Source of the DNA: Beijerinckia sp. 28-YEA-48
GTDB lineage: Bacteria; Pseudomonadota; Alphaproteobacteria; Rhizobiales; Beijerinckiaceae
Direction: 5' to 3'
DNA length: 64,000 nt
Assembly: GCF_900104955.1 (NCBI RefSeq)
Contig: NZ_FNSI01000001.1
Location: forward strand, 2,824,001 to 2,888,000
This document shows, in pieces, positions 23,619 through 31,466 of the stretch. The notes below the pieces were generated by a model. It did not search any database. It was not told the DNA's origin and was given only the letters and a program-made list of their open reading frames with translations. The first letter of the stretch is position 1, and every line of letters begins with the position of its first letter. The position numbers were made by a program, and so were the translations under genes.

Positions 23619-23636
23619 AGGTTTCGGGGGAAACCT
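23619..23636. other. Hairpin in the leader upstream of the small membrane protein gene
   Basis: AGGTTTC (23619-23625) and GAAACCT (23630-23636) form a perfect 7-bp stem with a 4-base loop. It lies in the 244-base gene-free stretch 23522-23765, between the candidate promoter and the first gene. No T run follows on either strand, so it is more likely an RNA leader element or protein site than a terminator. Confidence 0.45.
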
Positions 23637-23740
23637 AAGCTCGACTGAGAAGCAACCTAGATTACTTCGACCCCTATGACCCTGACCCTTTCGGGCTCAC
23701 GTCGGGGCGTTCCGTGGATAAGAACGAGTGACGAACGTTG

Positions 23741-23769
23741 ATTCTAGCCCGATTCGCGCGCTCACTCAA
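23741..23769 (-). promoter_or_regulatory. Candidate sigma70-type promoter
   Basis: Leftward TTGAGT (23769-23764) and TAGAAT (23746-23741) are separated by exactly 17 bases. The -35 box overlaps the stop codon of the upstream gene, and a long leader of about 200 bases leads to the small membrane protein gene. It would drive the block down to the LigD-type ligase. Confidence 0.55.
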
Positions 23770-24134
23770 GAGTACCCGTCCACAAGCGCCTTCTGCAGCC
23801 GGGCGACCAGTCTTTCTGCGTCCTCTTTGCTCCACACGGCAAAGAGCTGTGCCTCATCAAACAGAGCGTCACGGTTGTCGCTCTCATAGTCCATTGGGGG
23901 AGTTTCCACCCCCAACAGCGCCTGGTCGGTCGCAGCCATCCACATATCGGTATCGCTGCACTCATCAAACCAAGGGAAGAGATCTTGCACGACAAAATCG
24001 TCGGCAACTGTCTCCCCTTTGATCACGACCTCACCGTGCATGTAGTCGACATAGCCCGGCCGCTGGGCAGCGAACTTGGCAAAGATCGTCCCTGCAGGCA
24101 GACTAAGAAACGTTTTCCGATCAACGATCCTCAT
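23766..24134 (-). CDS. Phage protein of unknown function
   Basis: 122 residues, acidic, no membrane segment or signal peptide. It overlaps the end of the MazG-like gene by 14 bases and ends in front of a gene-free leader. The middle (MHGEVVIKGETVADDFVVQDLFPW) is beta-like; the rest is helical with many Asp/Glu. I do not recognise it. Confidence 0.6.
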   Translation of the reverse strand: MRIVDRKTFLSLPAGTIFAKFAAQRPGYVDYMHGEVVIKGETVADDFVVQDLFPWFDECSDTDMWMAATDQALLGVETPPMDYESDNRDALFDEAQLFAVWSKEDAERLVARLQKALVDGYS

Positions 24135-24786
24135 GCATGTCCGCCCTTTCCAGAGCCGCCTTCTCCGTGAAGACCGCGTTTGGGAATCGCTTCTTCAGCT
24201 TTTCCATATTACCCCGTGTCACCCGCGTGATGCCACCCTGGGCATTGCAGAGGAGCTGGAGATACCAAAGAAGGTCGCCAGTCTCGAGCAGCAACTCGTT
24301 CTCGTCGATCTCCTTCTGGTTATAGAGCGCCGTCGACAAGAGTTCCCCCAGCTCGGCTGCTTCGGTACAGACGCCAATAATGCCGTGGAGAATGTCGAGG
24401 TCCACAACGTCGAAGCGAACCCCAGGCTCGTCGAACTTCATAGACTCGACCTCAGCCCCGTTTTCGGTGTCTCGCCCATAGAAGAGTGCCTTCTTAACAC
24501 TATCGAGATTTCTTCCCTCTCGGGCGAAGTCATCGAAGGTCCAGGCGAGCAGCGTGGGATGAGACAGCTCCTCATGGAACTTCTCGTACTTCGCCAACGG
24601 TCTCACGAAATCGGCATAGTTCTCGCCGTCAACGTTGATGTCAGTCGAGATCGGATACTGACGACTGAGCCGCAGCGCCCCCTCGGGCAAGGAAACCATG
24701 ATCTGGTTCCCCTTCTCGTCAAGGACACGTTGAAGCTCGGCCATCTTCCCAGTCTGCTGTGCCTTCATCACGACAACCTCTTCCAT
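24121..24786 (-). CDS. MazG-like NTP pyrophosphohydrolase domain protein
   Basis: 221 residues from ATG at 24786; the longer frame overlies the neighbouring gene. Residues about 140-205 contain the MazG-type helices: CTEAAELGELL (ExxE-type) and ENELLLETGDLLWYLQ (ExxD-type), which bind Mg2+ and the nucleotide phosphates. The first 130 residues are an unassigned extension. Such enzymes hydrolyse (d)NTP to (d)NMP and pyrophosphate, shaping the dNTP pool or lowering alarmones. TGATG overlap with the HslV-like gene indicates coupling. A second, smaller MazG-like gene lies at 33106-33474. Confidence 0.78.
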   Translation of the reverse strand: MEEVVVMKAQQTGKMAELQRVLDEKGNQIMVSLPEGALRLSRQYPISTDINVDGENYADFVRPLAKYEKFHEELSHPTLLAWTFDDFAREGRNLDSVKKALFYGRDTENGAEVESMKFDEPGVRFDVVDLDILHGIIGVCTEAAELGELLSTALYNQKEIDENELLLETGDLLWYLQLLCNAQGGITRVTRGNMEKLKKRFPNAVFTEKAALERADMHEDR

Positions 24787-25286
24787 CACTTCGCCCTCTT
24801 TTTCGGTTTCCGCTTCACAACCTTGATGTCGTCCAGACGCAGAACGTTGACTGGTCCGCCGCTGTTTTGATCGACCAGAATGGCGATCTCGACTGCCTTC
24901 GCTGCGTCGGCGCCCATATGCATGGCAGCCGTGGCTGCCATGGCTCCTGATCCTCCGGCCCAATACGGACCTGCAGCTGGCCACCAGCCGCCTTCCTCAA
25001 TGCAGAAGACGCGGCCATCTTTGCAGACGACGAAGATCGAACTGTCTGCCATGCTCGGCAGCTTCGAAGCATCCCACTTGTCGGGGTCGTCCCAGGGCAG
25101 CTTCCGCATACGATCCAGCTTCTGAGCTGCAGCGTAGACGTTGCTGATGGTTCCCATGACCGCATAGATCACGGGGTGTTTTGTGCTGATCCAGGCCTTC
25201 TTGATGGAGTTGGGGACGATACCGTCCCCACTCGTGATCCGGGAATCGAAGGCCACTACCCCGTCTCTGACGGCGAGAGTGGTCAA
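24786..25286 (-). CDS. HslV/proteasome-like Ntn-hydrolase
   Basis: 166 residues beginning MTTLAVRDGVVAFDSRIT, the proteasome beta-subunit/HslV opening in which the threonine after Met becomes the N-terminal nucleophile (Thr2). Asp14 in FDSR and the later GSGAMAATAAMHMG segment also fit the HslV core. The protein is close to HslV length (about 175), but lacks a neighbouring HslU ATPase. It sits in an operon of nucleotide enzymes. It could cleave host or phage proteins with the host unfoldase, or have another Ntn activity. The family call is good; the role is open. Confidence 0.75.
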   Translation of the reverse strand: MTTLAVRDGVVAFDSRITSGDGIVPNSIKKAWISTKHPVIYAVMGTISNVYAAAQKLDRMRKLPWDDPDKWDASKLPSMADSSIFVVCKDGRVFCIEEGGWWPAAGPYWAGGSGAMAATAAMHMGADAAKAVEIAILVDQNSGGPVNVLRLDDIKVVKRKPKKRAK

Positions 25287-25873
25287 GCGCCACCTCCCTC
25301 ATCGAGAGCCCACGGGCCGGGGTCGAGCTTGTAGTTGGGGTCCACAAACCAGTCTTCGGGGCTCGGTTTTGGAATCGGGAAAGCTCCCGTCCGCATGACG
25401 TACTGCCTCAGTTTGTCGAGCGTCACATGAGGCTGATCCAACTTCTCAAGGCGATCCTCTTCCATCAGCTCCCAGATCGTCTTGCTATCCGCCGGCAGCT
25501 TGATCTCTTCCTCACCCGGCTTCGCCGGCGGGGAATTAAACCGCAACTGCTTCCGCTCGCCTTCGTGTTTCCAGCGGTCATCCTCACCCAGATCGGCATC
25601 AAAATGCTCGATCAGGAAGGCGATGTTGCAGCCTATGACTGACAACATCGGCAGCCCGCTCTCTTCGTCGTAGTCCTTACCCTCTTTGAAGTCTGTAAGA
25701 TGACGCTCCAGGCTATCGATCATGCTCTTCCACTTGAAGCCTTTCCGCCAGTTCTCGGCGCTGTACTTCTGTTCGCCGTACGTCAGAGCGAAGGCGACAT
25801 AACGGTTGAGCGACGACGGCACCAAGCTCATGCGGGGCTTGCCGTTGTTATATCGAAGTGCGTTGGTGCTCAT
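25283..25873 (-). CDS. dATP/dGTP diphosphohydrolase N-terminal-domain-like protein
   Basis: 196 residues. The first 95 residues (RYNNGKPRMSLVP, ALTYGEQKYSAENWRKG, DSLERHLTDF and LPMLSVIGCNIAFLIEH) match the domain annotated in many phages as dATP/dGTP diphosphohydrolase N-terminal. It combines a metal-binding helix and a conserved ExxYxxxNWRKG stretch. The remaining 100 residues are a proline-rich extension without a known domain. ATGA-type overlaps with both neighbours show an operon with the HslV-like, MazG-like and HD genes. A role in purine dNTP control is inferred. Confidence 0.75.
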   Translation of the reverse strand: MSTNALRYNNGKPRMSLVPSSLNRYVAFALTYGEQKYSAENWRKGFKWKSMIDSLERHLTDFKEGKDYDEESGLPMLSVIGCNIAFLIEHFDADLGEDDRWKHEGERKQLRFNSPPAKPGEEEIKLPADSKTIWELMEEDRLEKLDQPHVTLDKLRQYVMRTGAFPIPKPSPEDWFVDPNYKLDPGPWALDEGGGA

Positions 25874-26022
25874 TTGGCCTCCTTGTAGCCATAGAGGCGG
25901 TCGATGAAGTCAAAGAGTTCATCGGAGGTCTTGATGAACGATTGTGTGTAGGACTTGTCGGCATTGTAAACGCGGACCGAGAACTCACCTCTGGAGGTGA
26001 GCTTGATGGACATATGGGGCAT
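25870..26022 (-). CDS. Small phage protein, 50 residues
   Basis: A leftward ATG at 26022-26020 preceded by GAGGAG begins a 50-residue frame (MPHMSIKLTSRGEFSVRVYN...) that ends TGA at 25872-25870. The start overlaps the HD gene stop and the stop overlaps the next ATG, both as ATGA. Good ribosome site plus perfect coupling at both ends make it a real gene. Mostly beta then helix (ELFDFIDRLYGYKE); function unknown. Confidence 0.75.
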   Translation of the reverse strand: MPHMSIKLTSRGEFSVRVYNADKSYTQSFIKTSDELFDFIDRLYGYKEAK

Positions 26023-26528
26023 CACTCACTCCTCAGCTGGTAGAACCGTGTCATCCACGCCTGGGCGGCGTCATCTGGATGCATTGGGTCAACAATGCAG
26101 TCCAGCATCGGGTGGCGGAGTTCGTACATGAGACCCAAGGCGAGCATCTCGTCGTTGCGGATCGCAATGTCGTAGCCGTGGATTTGCCGGTAATGATCCC
26201 AAGGGACCCCCAAAAGATTCGCCAGGTGGCCGAGGATTCTCAGCTCATAGAGTTCGATCTCTGGGAACTTACTCTTGGCCGACGCTGGGATGTCGCTGAT
26301 GAAGGTCTCAGCCAGGTCGTGGGTGAGAGCCGCCATGGCTAGCTCCTGTGGCACGTACCAGGACAGGAGTGTTTGATGCTGCGCTATAGAGAGGGCGAAC
26401 TTGCCCCGACCGGCGTAGCGATTGATCCGCGAACACGCAAATGCGAGGTCGGGAATCTGTAGGTCGAACATTTCCTTTGTAAGCAATAGAGGATCGTTCA
26501 GCGCGTGGAGTGTGGGACAGAACATCAT
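26022..26528 (-). CDS. HD-domain phosphohydrolase
   Basis: 168 residues from ATG at 26528, which overlaps the upstream TGA; the open frame further right is shadow. Metal ligands of an HD enzyme are visible: SIAQHQTLLSW (His), LTHDLAETFISD (His-Asp), and a C-terminal Asp candidate in RNDEMLALG. The size and layout resemble YfbR-type 5'-nucleotidases and the small HD dNTPases of phages. Expected to remove phosphate from deoxynucleotides. Next to dATP/dGTP-diphosphohydrolase-like and MazG-like genes, it probably adjusts the dNTP pool; substrate not decidable by eye. Confidence 0.8.
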   Translation of the reverse strand: MMFCPTLHALNDPLLLTKEMFDLQIPDLAFACSRINRYAGRGKFALSIAQHQTLLSWYVPQELAMAALTHDLAETFISDIPASAKSKFPEIELYELRILGHLANLLGVPWDHYRQIHGYDIAIRNDEMLALGLMYELRHPMLDCIVDPMHPDDAAQAWMTRFYQLRSE

Positions 26529-26926
26529 CAGTCCACTCCATAAAAGAAGGAGCGAACGCCCACTGGGTCTTTCCGGGGGATGAGATAGAGGACCACCCAC
26601 CCGTCCTTATGACGACCCTGGCACATCTCATGTGTGCCAGCGTCGAAGAGACGGCGGGCTTCCTTGATCGGGTGGAAGAACCGATGCGGCCACGGTCCAC
26701 CCGGGTCCTTCACCGCGATGACGTGTTTCTGCATACCCGGCTTGCCGAGTGTGAAGAGATCATCGGGGATGGGGTAATTGGGGCGCTTAAACGTATACGA
26801 TGAGGCGTTGGCCTGTCGTTGTTTAAGCTCTCGATAGTCCATTCCGAGGAGTCGAGCGACCTTAGAGACATTGCCTCCTGTTCGCGTCAACTCCTCATCT
26901 ACTAGGCGTTCAATGACCTCAGACAC
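26528..26926 (-). CDS. Unknown protein with Fis-like helix-turn-helix
   Basis: 132 residues from GTG at 26926, with GAGG 5 bases upstream and 13 bases after the SbcC-like stop. Residues 1-40 read EVIERLVDEELTRTGGNVSKVARLLGMDYRELKQR, the Fis/NtrC-type HTH pattern. The C-terminal part is basic and aromatic (HRFFHPIKEARRLFDAG, GWVVLYLIPRKDP). Could be a DNA-binding regulator or replication accessory. Coupled to the HD gene by a TGATG overlap. Confidence 0.6.
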   Translation of the reverse strand: MSEVIERLVDEELTRTGGNVSKVARLLGMDYRELKQRQANASSYTFKRPNYPIPDDLFTLGKPGMQKHVIAVKDPGGPWPHRFFHPIKEARRLFDAGTHEMCQGRHKDGWVVLYLIPRKDPVGVRSFFYGVD

Positions 26927-26939
26927 GTGGCCCTCATCG

Positions 26940-28925
26940 TCAGAATTCCAGGATTGTTCCTGCTGACGGAGACTTGTGTGTGATGAGGATAATTTGCGAG
27001 ATTCGGTCCACAAGGAGTCCTAGGGAGTCCTGCGTTTTCTGAGCACGATCATCGTCCATGGACGCGTCGATCTCATCACCGATGAAGACAGGGAAGACAT
27101 TGTTCGTCAGCACCTGTCCCAGTCCCAGTCGCAGAGCCAGGTTGGCACATGCCTTACCTGACCCCGACAACGTACCGAGCGGTTGTCCGTCGACGGTCAC
27201 TTCAAAGTTCTCATCGACGACAATGCTATTACGTTGTCCACCAGTCATACGTGTCAGAAGCCACGAGGCGACCTTCGATAGCGACGGCACAAGGTACGTC
27301 TTGATGCGTGACCGCATCTCGACAAGGAACAGGCGAGCCTGCTTCCAGCCTTCCAGCTCGACGCGCTTCTCAGACACGACAGCTGAGGTAGCGGTCCAGG
27401 CAGCATGAGCCTTCTGGTGCATGGTCAACTGCATCTCGTAATCACGAGCGATCTTGAGCTGTCTCTCAACGTGGGCCAGCGCGTCGTCCACCAACTGGAG
27501 TTTCGCCAGCTCATTTTCCTTGACCGCCTTCTCAGCCATCCAGGCGTCGTAGGGCCCGATGTCGCGATCGTAGATATGCTTGGCAGCTTCGTACGCCTGC
27601 CGCGTGCGCAGTGCCTGCTCGATGGGCGTCCGATCCGGGCGAGCGCCGAGATCAAACAGCATCTTGTCCTGCACCGAAATATGCACCGCGCCTGCGGCCC
27701 GCGCTAAGGATTCTCGGGTTGCCTGGGGTCGCGCAGCCTCAAGTGGAAATTGCGAGACCTCCGCCCAAGTCTTTTGGATGACGTCTCGGTCCCAGTTATC
27801 TATCCGACGAACCTGATCCGCCAGATCGGCAAGCGAGAGGCTAGGCTGAGGAAGGTTGCCCAGCTCGGTCAGGAGGAACTTGTAGTCGGCAATAGCCTGA
27901 TGTTCGAGGCTGAAGCGCGTCTGACAATGAGGACAGTCAGCGTGGGGAGCTTTACCCAGCTGCTCCAGCTTTGCCGTGTAAACCGCCTGCTCTTTGAGTT
28001 TGCCGTGGAGCGCAATCTGCTCTTCGGCAGTCTCGCGAGTGATCGATGCCCGAGGATTATCACGCTCGAAGGCAGCACGGCGCCCGGCTTGGTCGAACAA
28101 GTCCCACTCTAAGCGGATCTGCTCGGGGTCGAAGTCGATGACCTGGAGGGTCTTGATGCGCTTATATTCTACCTCCCAGGCGTTGATCTGTGCCAGCTGC
28201 TCATTCAGGACCGCCGCTGATGGCACGTCTGGTTCCACAGGCAGCTTCGGCTCGGGCTTCCCTACCGAAAGCCAGCCCTTGAGCTGGGATTGTAGCTGCT
28301 GTTGTTCCTTGAGAGTGACGAGCTGCCCCTCCAAATCCGGGATCGGCTGCAGGTCTTCGGGAGCCACAGGCGTCTGCGGCTCCGACCCCATATGCTTTTC
28401 CAGGACCTCAATCTCTTTACCGGCAAGGCTGGCCTGCTCCGACACCCACTTCGTCACGGTGTCGATCCGGTCCACACCAATAACCTGGTCGACCATCCGC
28501 TTCCGTTCGGCCGGCAGCATATTGCCCAGACGCTCGACGTCACCCTGGTTCGTCACGCAGGAGATGTCGAAGACGTCCAGACCGAACCCGAGCGAGGATA
28601 GGAGCTTCTGGTTCACAGGTTTGACACCTGTGGCGACCAGCTCTTGGTTCCGCCACAGCTTGGCTTTGTTGATCTGGCGTTCGACCCTGTAGTTCTCGCC
28701 ACGGAGATCGAACTCAGCCGTCAGCTGGAGGGTCTTGTAATCCTCACTGGTGCCACGGAGCGCCGAAGTACCAAATAGGGCAAACCGCATCATCTCGATG
28801 ACGAAGCTCTTCCCCTGCTCATTGGCACCGGTGATCTGTGTCAGTCCCTTGGTAAGGTCCAACTCACGCTGGAGCGTTCTCCCCGTCGACGGGAAGGTCA
28901 CGCTGTACTTCAGGGTCTTGAACAT
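26940..28925 (-). CDS. SbcC/Rad50-like recombination ATPase (T4 gp46-like)
   Basis: 661 residues. Walker A TGANEQGKS at 32-40, long heptad coiled coils from about 170 to 500, a zinc-hook CPHC near residue 330, an ABC signature region LSGSGKACANLALRLGLG and Walker B VFIGDEIDASMDDD near the end. With the SbcD-like partner it forms the Mre11-Rad50-type nuclease complex that processes DNA ends for recombination-dependent replication. Shorter than E. coli SbcC (1,048), similar to T4 gp46 (560). A small gene lies between it and the partner gene. Confidence 0.9.
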   Translation of the reverse strand: MFKTLKYSVTFPSTGRTLQRELDLTKGLTQITGANEQGKSFVIEMMRFALFGTSALRGTSEDYKTLQLTAEFDLRGENYRVERQINKAKLWRNQELVATGVKPVNQKLLSSLGFGLDVFDISCVTNQGDVERLGNMLPAERKRMVDQVIGVDRIDTVTKWVSEQASLAGKEIEVLEKHMGSEPQTPVAPEDLQPIPDLEGQLVTLKEQQQLQSQLKGWLSVGKPEPKLPVEPDVPSAAVLNEQLAQINAWEVEYKRIKTLQVIDFDPEQIRLEWDLFDQAGRRAAFERDNPRASITRETAEEQIALHGKLKEQAVYTAKLEQLGKAPHADCPHCQTRFSLEHQAIADYKFLLTELGNLPQPSLSLADLADQVRRIDNWDRDVIQKTWAEVSQFPLEAARPQATRESLARAAGAVHISVQDKMLFDLGARPDRTPIEQALRTRQAYEAAKHIYDRDIGPYDAWMAEKAVKENELAKLQLVDDALAHVERQLKIARDYEMQLTMHQKAHAAWTATSAVVSEKRVELEGWKQARLFLVEMRSRIKTYLVPSLSKVASWLLTRMTGGQRNSIVVDENFEVTVDGQPLGTLSGSGKACANLALRLGLGQVLTNNVFPVFIGDEIDASMDDDRAQKTQDSLGLLVDRISQIILITHKSPSAGTILEF

Positions 28926-29172
28926 TCTTGCTCTCTTCCTTCATCCGGTGCAGGACCTCGCCAAAGTGGAACATCATCACTTTGGTCCAGATGTTCTGGA
29001 CAATGTCGGGTCCGAAATCGCTGTCTTCGACCAGCTTGAGGGCGTCTGCATAAGCGCCCTCCCCCAAAGCATCCTGCTGGATCAGAAACTCCAGCAGCTG
29101 TATCTCAGGAGGGATCAGCCACTGCTGGGCTCGAATGGCCTTCAGAGCGTCACTTCGAAAGCTTCCTGCCAT
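28864..29172 (-). CDS. Small protein encoded between SbcD and SbcC homologues
   Basis: 102 residues, ATG with a strong GAGGAG at 3-base spacing. The 5' end overlaps the SbcD-like gene by 31 bases and the 3' end overlaps the SbcC-like start by 62 bases, each in a different frame, so translation is probably coupled across all three. The protein is helical and acidic with a C-terminal charged tail (MKEESKNVQDPEVQRDLPVD). I do not recognise it; a third subunit or assembly factor of the nuclease is an inference from gene order. Confidence 0.65.
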   Translation of the reverse strand: MAGSFRSDALKAIRAQQWLIPPEIQLLEFLIQQDALGEGAYADALKLVEDSDFGPDIVQNIWTKVMMFHFGEVLHRMKEESKNVQDPEVQRDLPVDGENAPA

Positions 29173-30110
29173 TTGCTCCTCAGCTGTTCGGCCACCGTTT
29201 CTGGCAGCGTGAATTCTTTGGCGACGTCGTCGTAGAGACTGCTCAGATTGAAGTCGCCCAGGTTGACGTCGAGATCTGCGCTGGCGACTTCTTCTGGTTT
29301 GCGGACCTGGAGCTGCAGGCAGTCGATCGTGAGATCGAAGATTTCACCCGGCTCAAGGTCGATACGGACACATTTGTTCTTCAGGTCCGTGGCACTCGCC
29401 GCTTCCTTGAGGCTCAGGGTGACATAAAGATGGTCGTTGTCCTGCTCACCGAACGCATATGGTTGCATCGATCCGACCACGGTGACGTCGATGCCATCAC
29501 GGGAGAAGGCGTCGGGCTTGTGGATGTGACCGGTGTAGGCCTGGGTGATCCCCAGGTCCTTGAGCTGTAGGGTCGGGATTAGGTTGTGGACGTCTGAACG
29601 GGTATCGACGTCCCAGTGTCCGAAGGCTTTCTGCACTGTCGAATGACTTTTTGGCAGACCCTCAATCATCTCCGATGCTGGGATGGTTGGGTGCCAACCG
29701 CACAGCAACAACCCGTCCGATACATAGAGCATGTCAACGGGTGTGACGTTCTTCAGCTCTGCCGTCAGAGCGGTGAACACATCAAAGGCAGTCTGCACCT
29801 CCAGGTCCCGGCTGGCGTCGTGGTTGCCTCGGAGGACAAAAAACACAGTGTCCGGGTTGTTTCTGGCCGCCTCTTCGTACGCCCAGTACGTTTCCATAAT
29901 CATGGACAGGCTGACGACAGGCTTATCGAACAGGTCCCCCATGTGGATGTGGCAATCACACCCCTCCGGGTCCAACTCCTGGACGAACTGCTGCCAGACC
30001 ATCTTCTCCCGGTCGTCCCGGCGGTGCAGCGGCACGTTCGTGATGAACCGCCGCCCGAGGTGGGTATCCCCCAGCAGTTTGATGCGTTTTCCGTTGTGGT
30101 CGATAATCAA
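29142..30110 (-). CDS. SbcD/Mre11-like nuclease (T4 gp47-like)
   Basis: 322 residues from a TTG start that overlaps the upstream TGA. All calcineurin-like phosphoesterase motifs appear in order: LGDTHLGRR, HMGDLFDKP, LRGNHDASRD and YTGHIHKPD. Partner of the SbcC-like ATPase; it supplies Mn2+-dependent exo/endonuclease activity at DNA ends and hairpins. Close in size to T4 gp47 (339 residues). Confidence 0.9.
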   Translation of the reverse strand: MIIDHNGKRIKLLGDTHLGRRFITNVPLHRRDDREKMVWQQFVQELDPEGCDCHIHMGDLFDKPVVSLSMIMETYWAYEEAARNNPDTVFFVLRGNHDASRDLEVQTAFDVFTALTAELKNVTPVDMLYVSDGLLLCGWHPTIPASEMIEGLPKSHSTVQKAFGHWDVDTRSDVHNLIPTLQLKDLGITQAYTGHIHKPDAFSRDGIDVTVVGSMQPYAFGEQDNDHLYVTLSLKEAASATDLKNKCVRIDLEPGEIFDLTIDCLQLQVRKPEEVASADLDVNLGDFNLSSLYDDVAKEFTLPETVAEQLRSKWQEAFEVTL

Positions 30111-30241
30111 TTGGACCCCGCGAGGTACATAAGGAGGAAGAACACGGTCTCAGCGAATTGGATGGGACCGCGCATAAAAAGAGCAAGGGTGACCGCTGCG
30201 ACAGCGATCACCCCACTCGTAATCCAGATGAAAGCTTTCAT
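30107..30241 (-). CDS. Small membrane protein, 44 residues
   Basis: A leftward ATG at 30241 begins a 44-residue frame with one clear hydrophobic helix (FIWITSGVIAVAAVTLALFM, residues 4-23) and a second weaker one near the C-terminus (ETVFFLLMYLAG). The TGA at 30109-30107 overlaps the TTG start of the SbcD-like gene, supporting coupled translation. No function recognised. Confidence 0.6.
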   Translation of the reverse strand: MKAFIWITSGVIAVAAVTLALFMRGPIQFAETVFFLLMYLAGSN

Positions 30242-30242
30242 C

Positions 30243-30455
30243 TTACGCACGCACCCCCTTACACTGAATCATGACCCGGTCCAGACGGTCGCCCACCAGC
30301 TCTCGCAGTTGTGCATCCGTCAGCTTTCCTTCCGCCCAATCGGCCAGGTAGAAGGCGTCGCGCCCGTTTTCCATCGGAACCAAGGCCTGCATCGGAACAA
30401 TGCAGCCATAGTTCAGCGTGACGAGGACATAGAAGGTCGCAATGAAACTAAGCAT
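30243..30455 (-). CDS. Small protein with N-terminal hydrophobic segment
   Basis: 70 residues. Residues 1-20 (MLSFIATFYVLVTLNYGCIV) are hydrophobic and may be an uncleaved anchor or a signal peptide. The remainder is a charged helix (KLTDAQLRELVGDRLDRVM). Starts inside the end of the exonuclease gene by 8 bases and ends 2 bases before a small membrane protein gene. Function unknown. Confidence 0.55.
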   Translation of the reverse strand: MLSFIATFYVLVTLNYGCIVPMQALVPMENGRDAFYLADWAEGKLTDAQLRELVGDRLDRVMIQCKGVRA

Positions 30456-30996
30456 TGGTCACCAACTTGATTTGGTGGAGGACGTCGAAGATCGCGTTGT
30501 GAGCCTCGCCCACGAACTCAAACTGCTGTTCCCACTCCAACGGTTCGGTGTGGCCCCGTCCGGTGATGTAGGAACGGACGTCAACCGCGTTGTAGTACCT
30601 GAGCGGGTTCTGGATCATGAACTGGCGGAAATATGAGTCCATGAAACCCCAGTCGAAGCTGATGGGCTTGGCCCAGAAGCGGATGGGACGGTTGGTCGGC
30701 GTCTTGGCGATCCAGTTGAAGAGGTCCTGCATAACCAGGGCCGGGTCCTCAGACCGCGCCAAGATCGCTTCGAGGATCTCGGGCTTCTGTCTGCCCCACC
30801 ATTGACGCGTGCTCTCGTCCCAGAAGCGGTTCGGGACGTTCGGCGCCAGGGATCTGCAGAACATGTCGTCGGCGTCGACTTCTCCGGTCTCAACGTTGAA
30901 GCGAACAGCTGCGGCCTGAAGCATCCAGCTGTGGCTGGGATCGATGCCTGTGGTCTCACAGTCGAACATGATGTCGGGGTAAACGAGATTGGTCAC
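30448..30996 (-). CDS. DEDD-type 3'-5' exonuclease
   Basis: 182 residues from GTG at 30996 with AGGAGG 5-7 bases upstream and a GTGA overlap with the previous stop. FDCETTGIDPSHSWMLQAAAVRF supplies the DxE pair of exonuclease motif I. FWAKPISFDWGFMDSYF resembles motif II and EAHNAIFDVLHQIK motif III with AH..D. Size and layout are like T4 DexA/RNase T-type nucleases. Probable role in DNA or RNA end trimming during phage replication. Confidence 0.8.
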   Translation of the reverse strand: MTNLVYPDIMFDCETTGIDPSHSWMLQAAAVRFNVETGEVDADDMFCRSLAPNVPNRFWDESTRQWWGRQKPEILEAILARSEDPALVMQDLFNWIAKTPTNRPIRFWAKPISFDWGFMDSYFRQFMIQNPLRYYNAVDVRSYITGRGHTEPLEWEQQFEFVGEAHNAIFDVLHQIKLVTNA

Positions 30997-31421
30997 AGGT
31001 CCTCCTGCGTGAGTTCGCGCATCTCGGACCATGGAATGGAAAACAGCTTGAGCGCCTCGCGGCTTTCAAGCCCCTGGAACGGCAACACGAACCAACGGTT
31101 CAATGAAAGGGAATGGACGAAGATTTCGTAGCGACCACCTGCCGGAAGGATCATCCGTGCCGCCGTACGTTGACTGGGCTTGATGAGAGAGAAGGGAAAC
31201 TTCCTCTCGTCAATCGTCGACTTCACCTCGATGTAGCGGGTGCCGTTCCGGCGGGTGGTCAGGAGATAATCCGCTGGCTGCTCTTCGTAGAACCCGGCAG
31301 CGCCGGTCTTTCCACGAACATGAGCCGCATCTGGGAAACGGTGAAGGTGCGCGTCCTTACCGAGGGACCGCACCATCGCCTCGAACTCTTTCTCAGATGG
31401 TTTGCCAGTGTTTTTCGCCAT
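30993..31421 (-). CDS. RecU-like PD-(D/E)xK nuclease (Holliday junction resolvase candidate)
   Basis: 142 residues. QPADYLLTT followed by YIEVKST gives the PD-(D/E)xK pattern, and FPFSLIKPSQRTAARMI after it is like RecU, where a conserved FP...HQ segment follows the ExK. Near RecU size once the RecU N-terminal arm is removed. Likely resolves branched DNA before packaging. Overlaps the exonuclease gene by 4 bases. Confidence 0.72.
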   Translation of the reverse strand: MAKNTGKPSEKEFEAMVRSLGKDAHLHRFPDAAHVRGKTGAAGFYEEQPADYLLTTRRNGTRYIEVKSTIDERKFPFSLIKPSQRTAARMILPAGGRYEIFVHSLSLNRWFVLPFQGLESREALKLFSIPWSEMRELTQEDL

Positions 31422-31466
31422 GGCAGTGAGGTGGCGACGGGTCCCGAAATTACAAAGTGGGACTCC

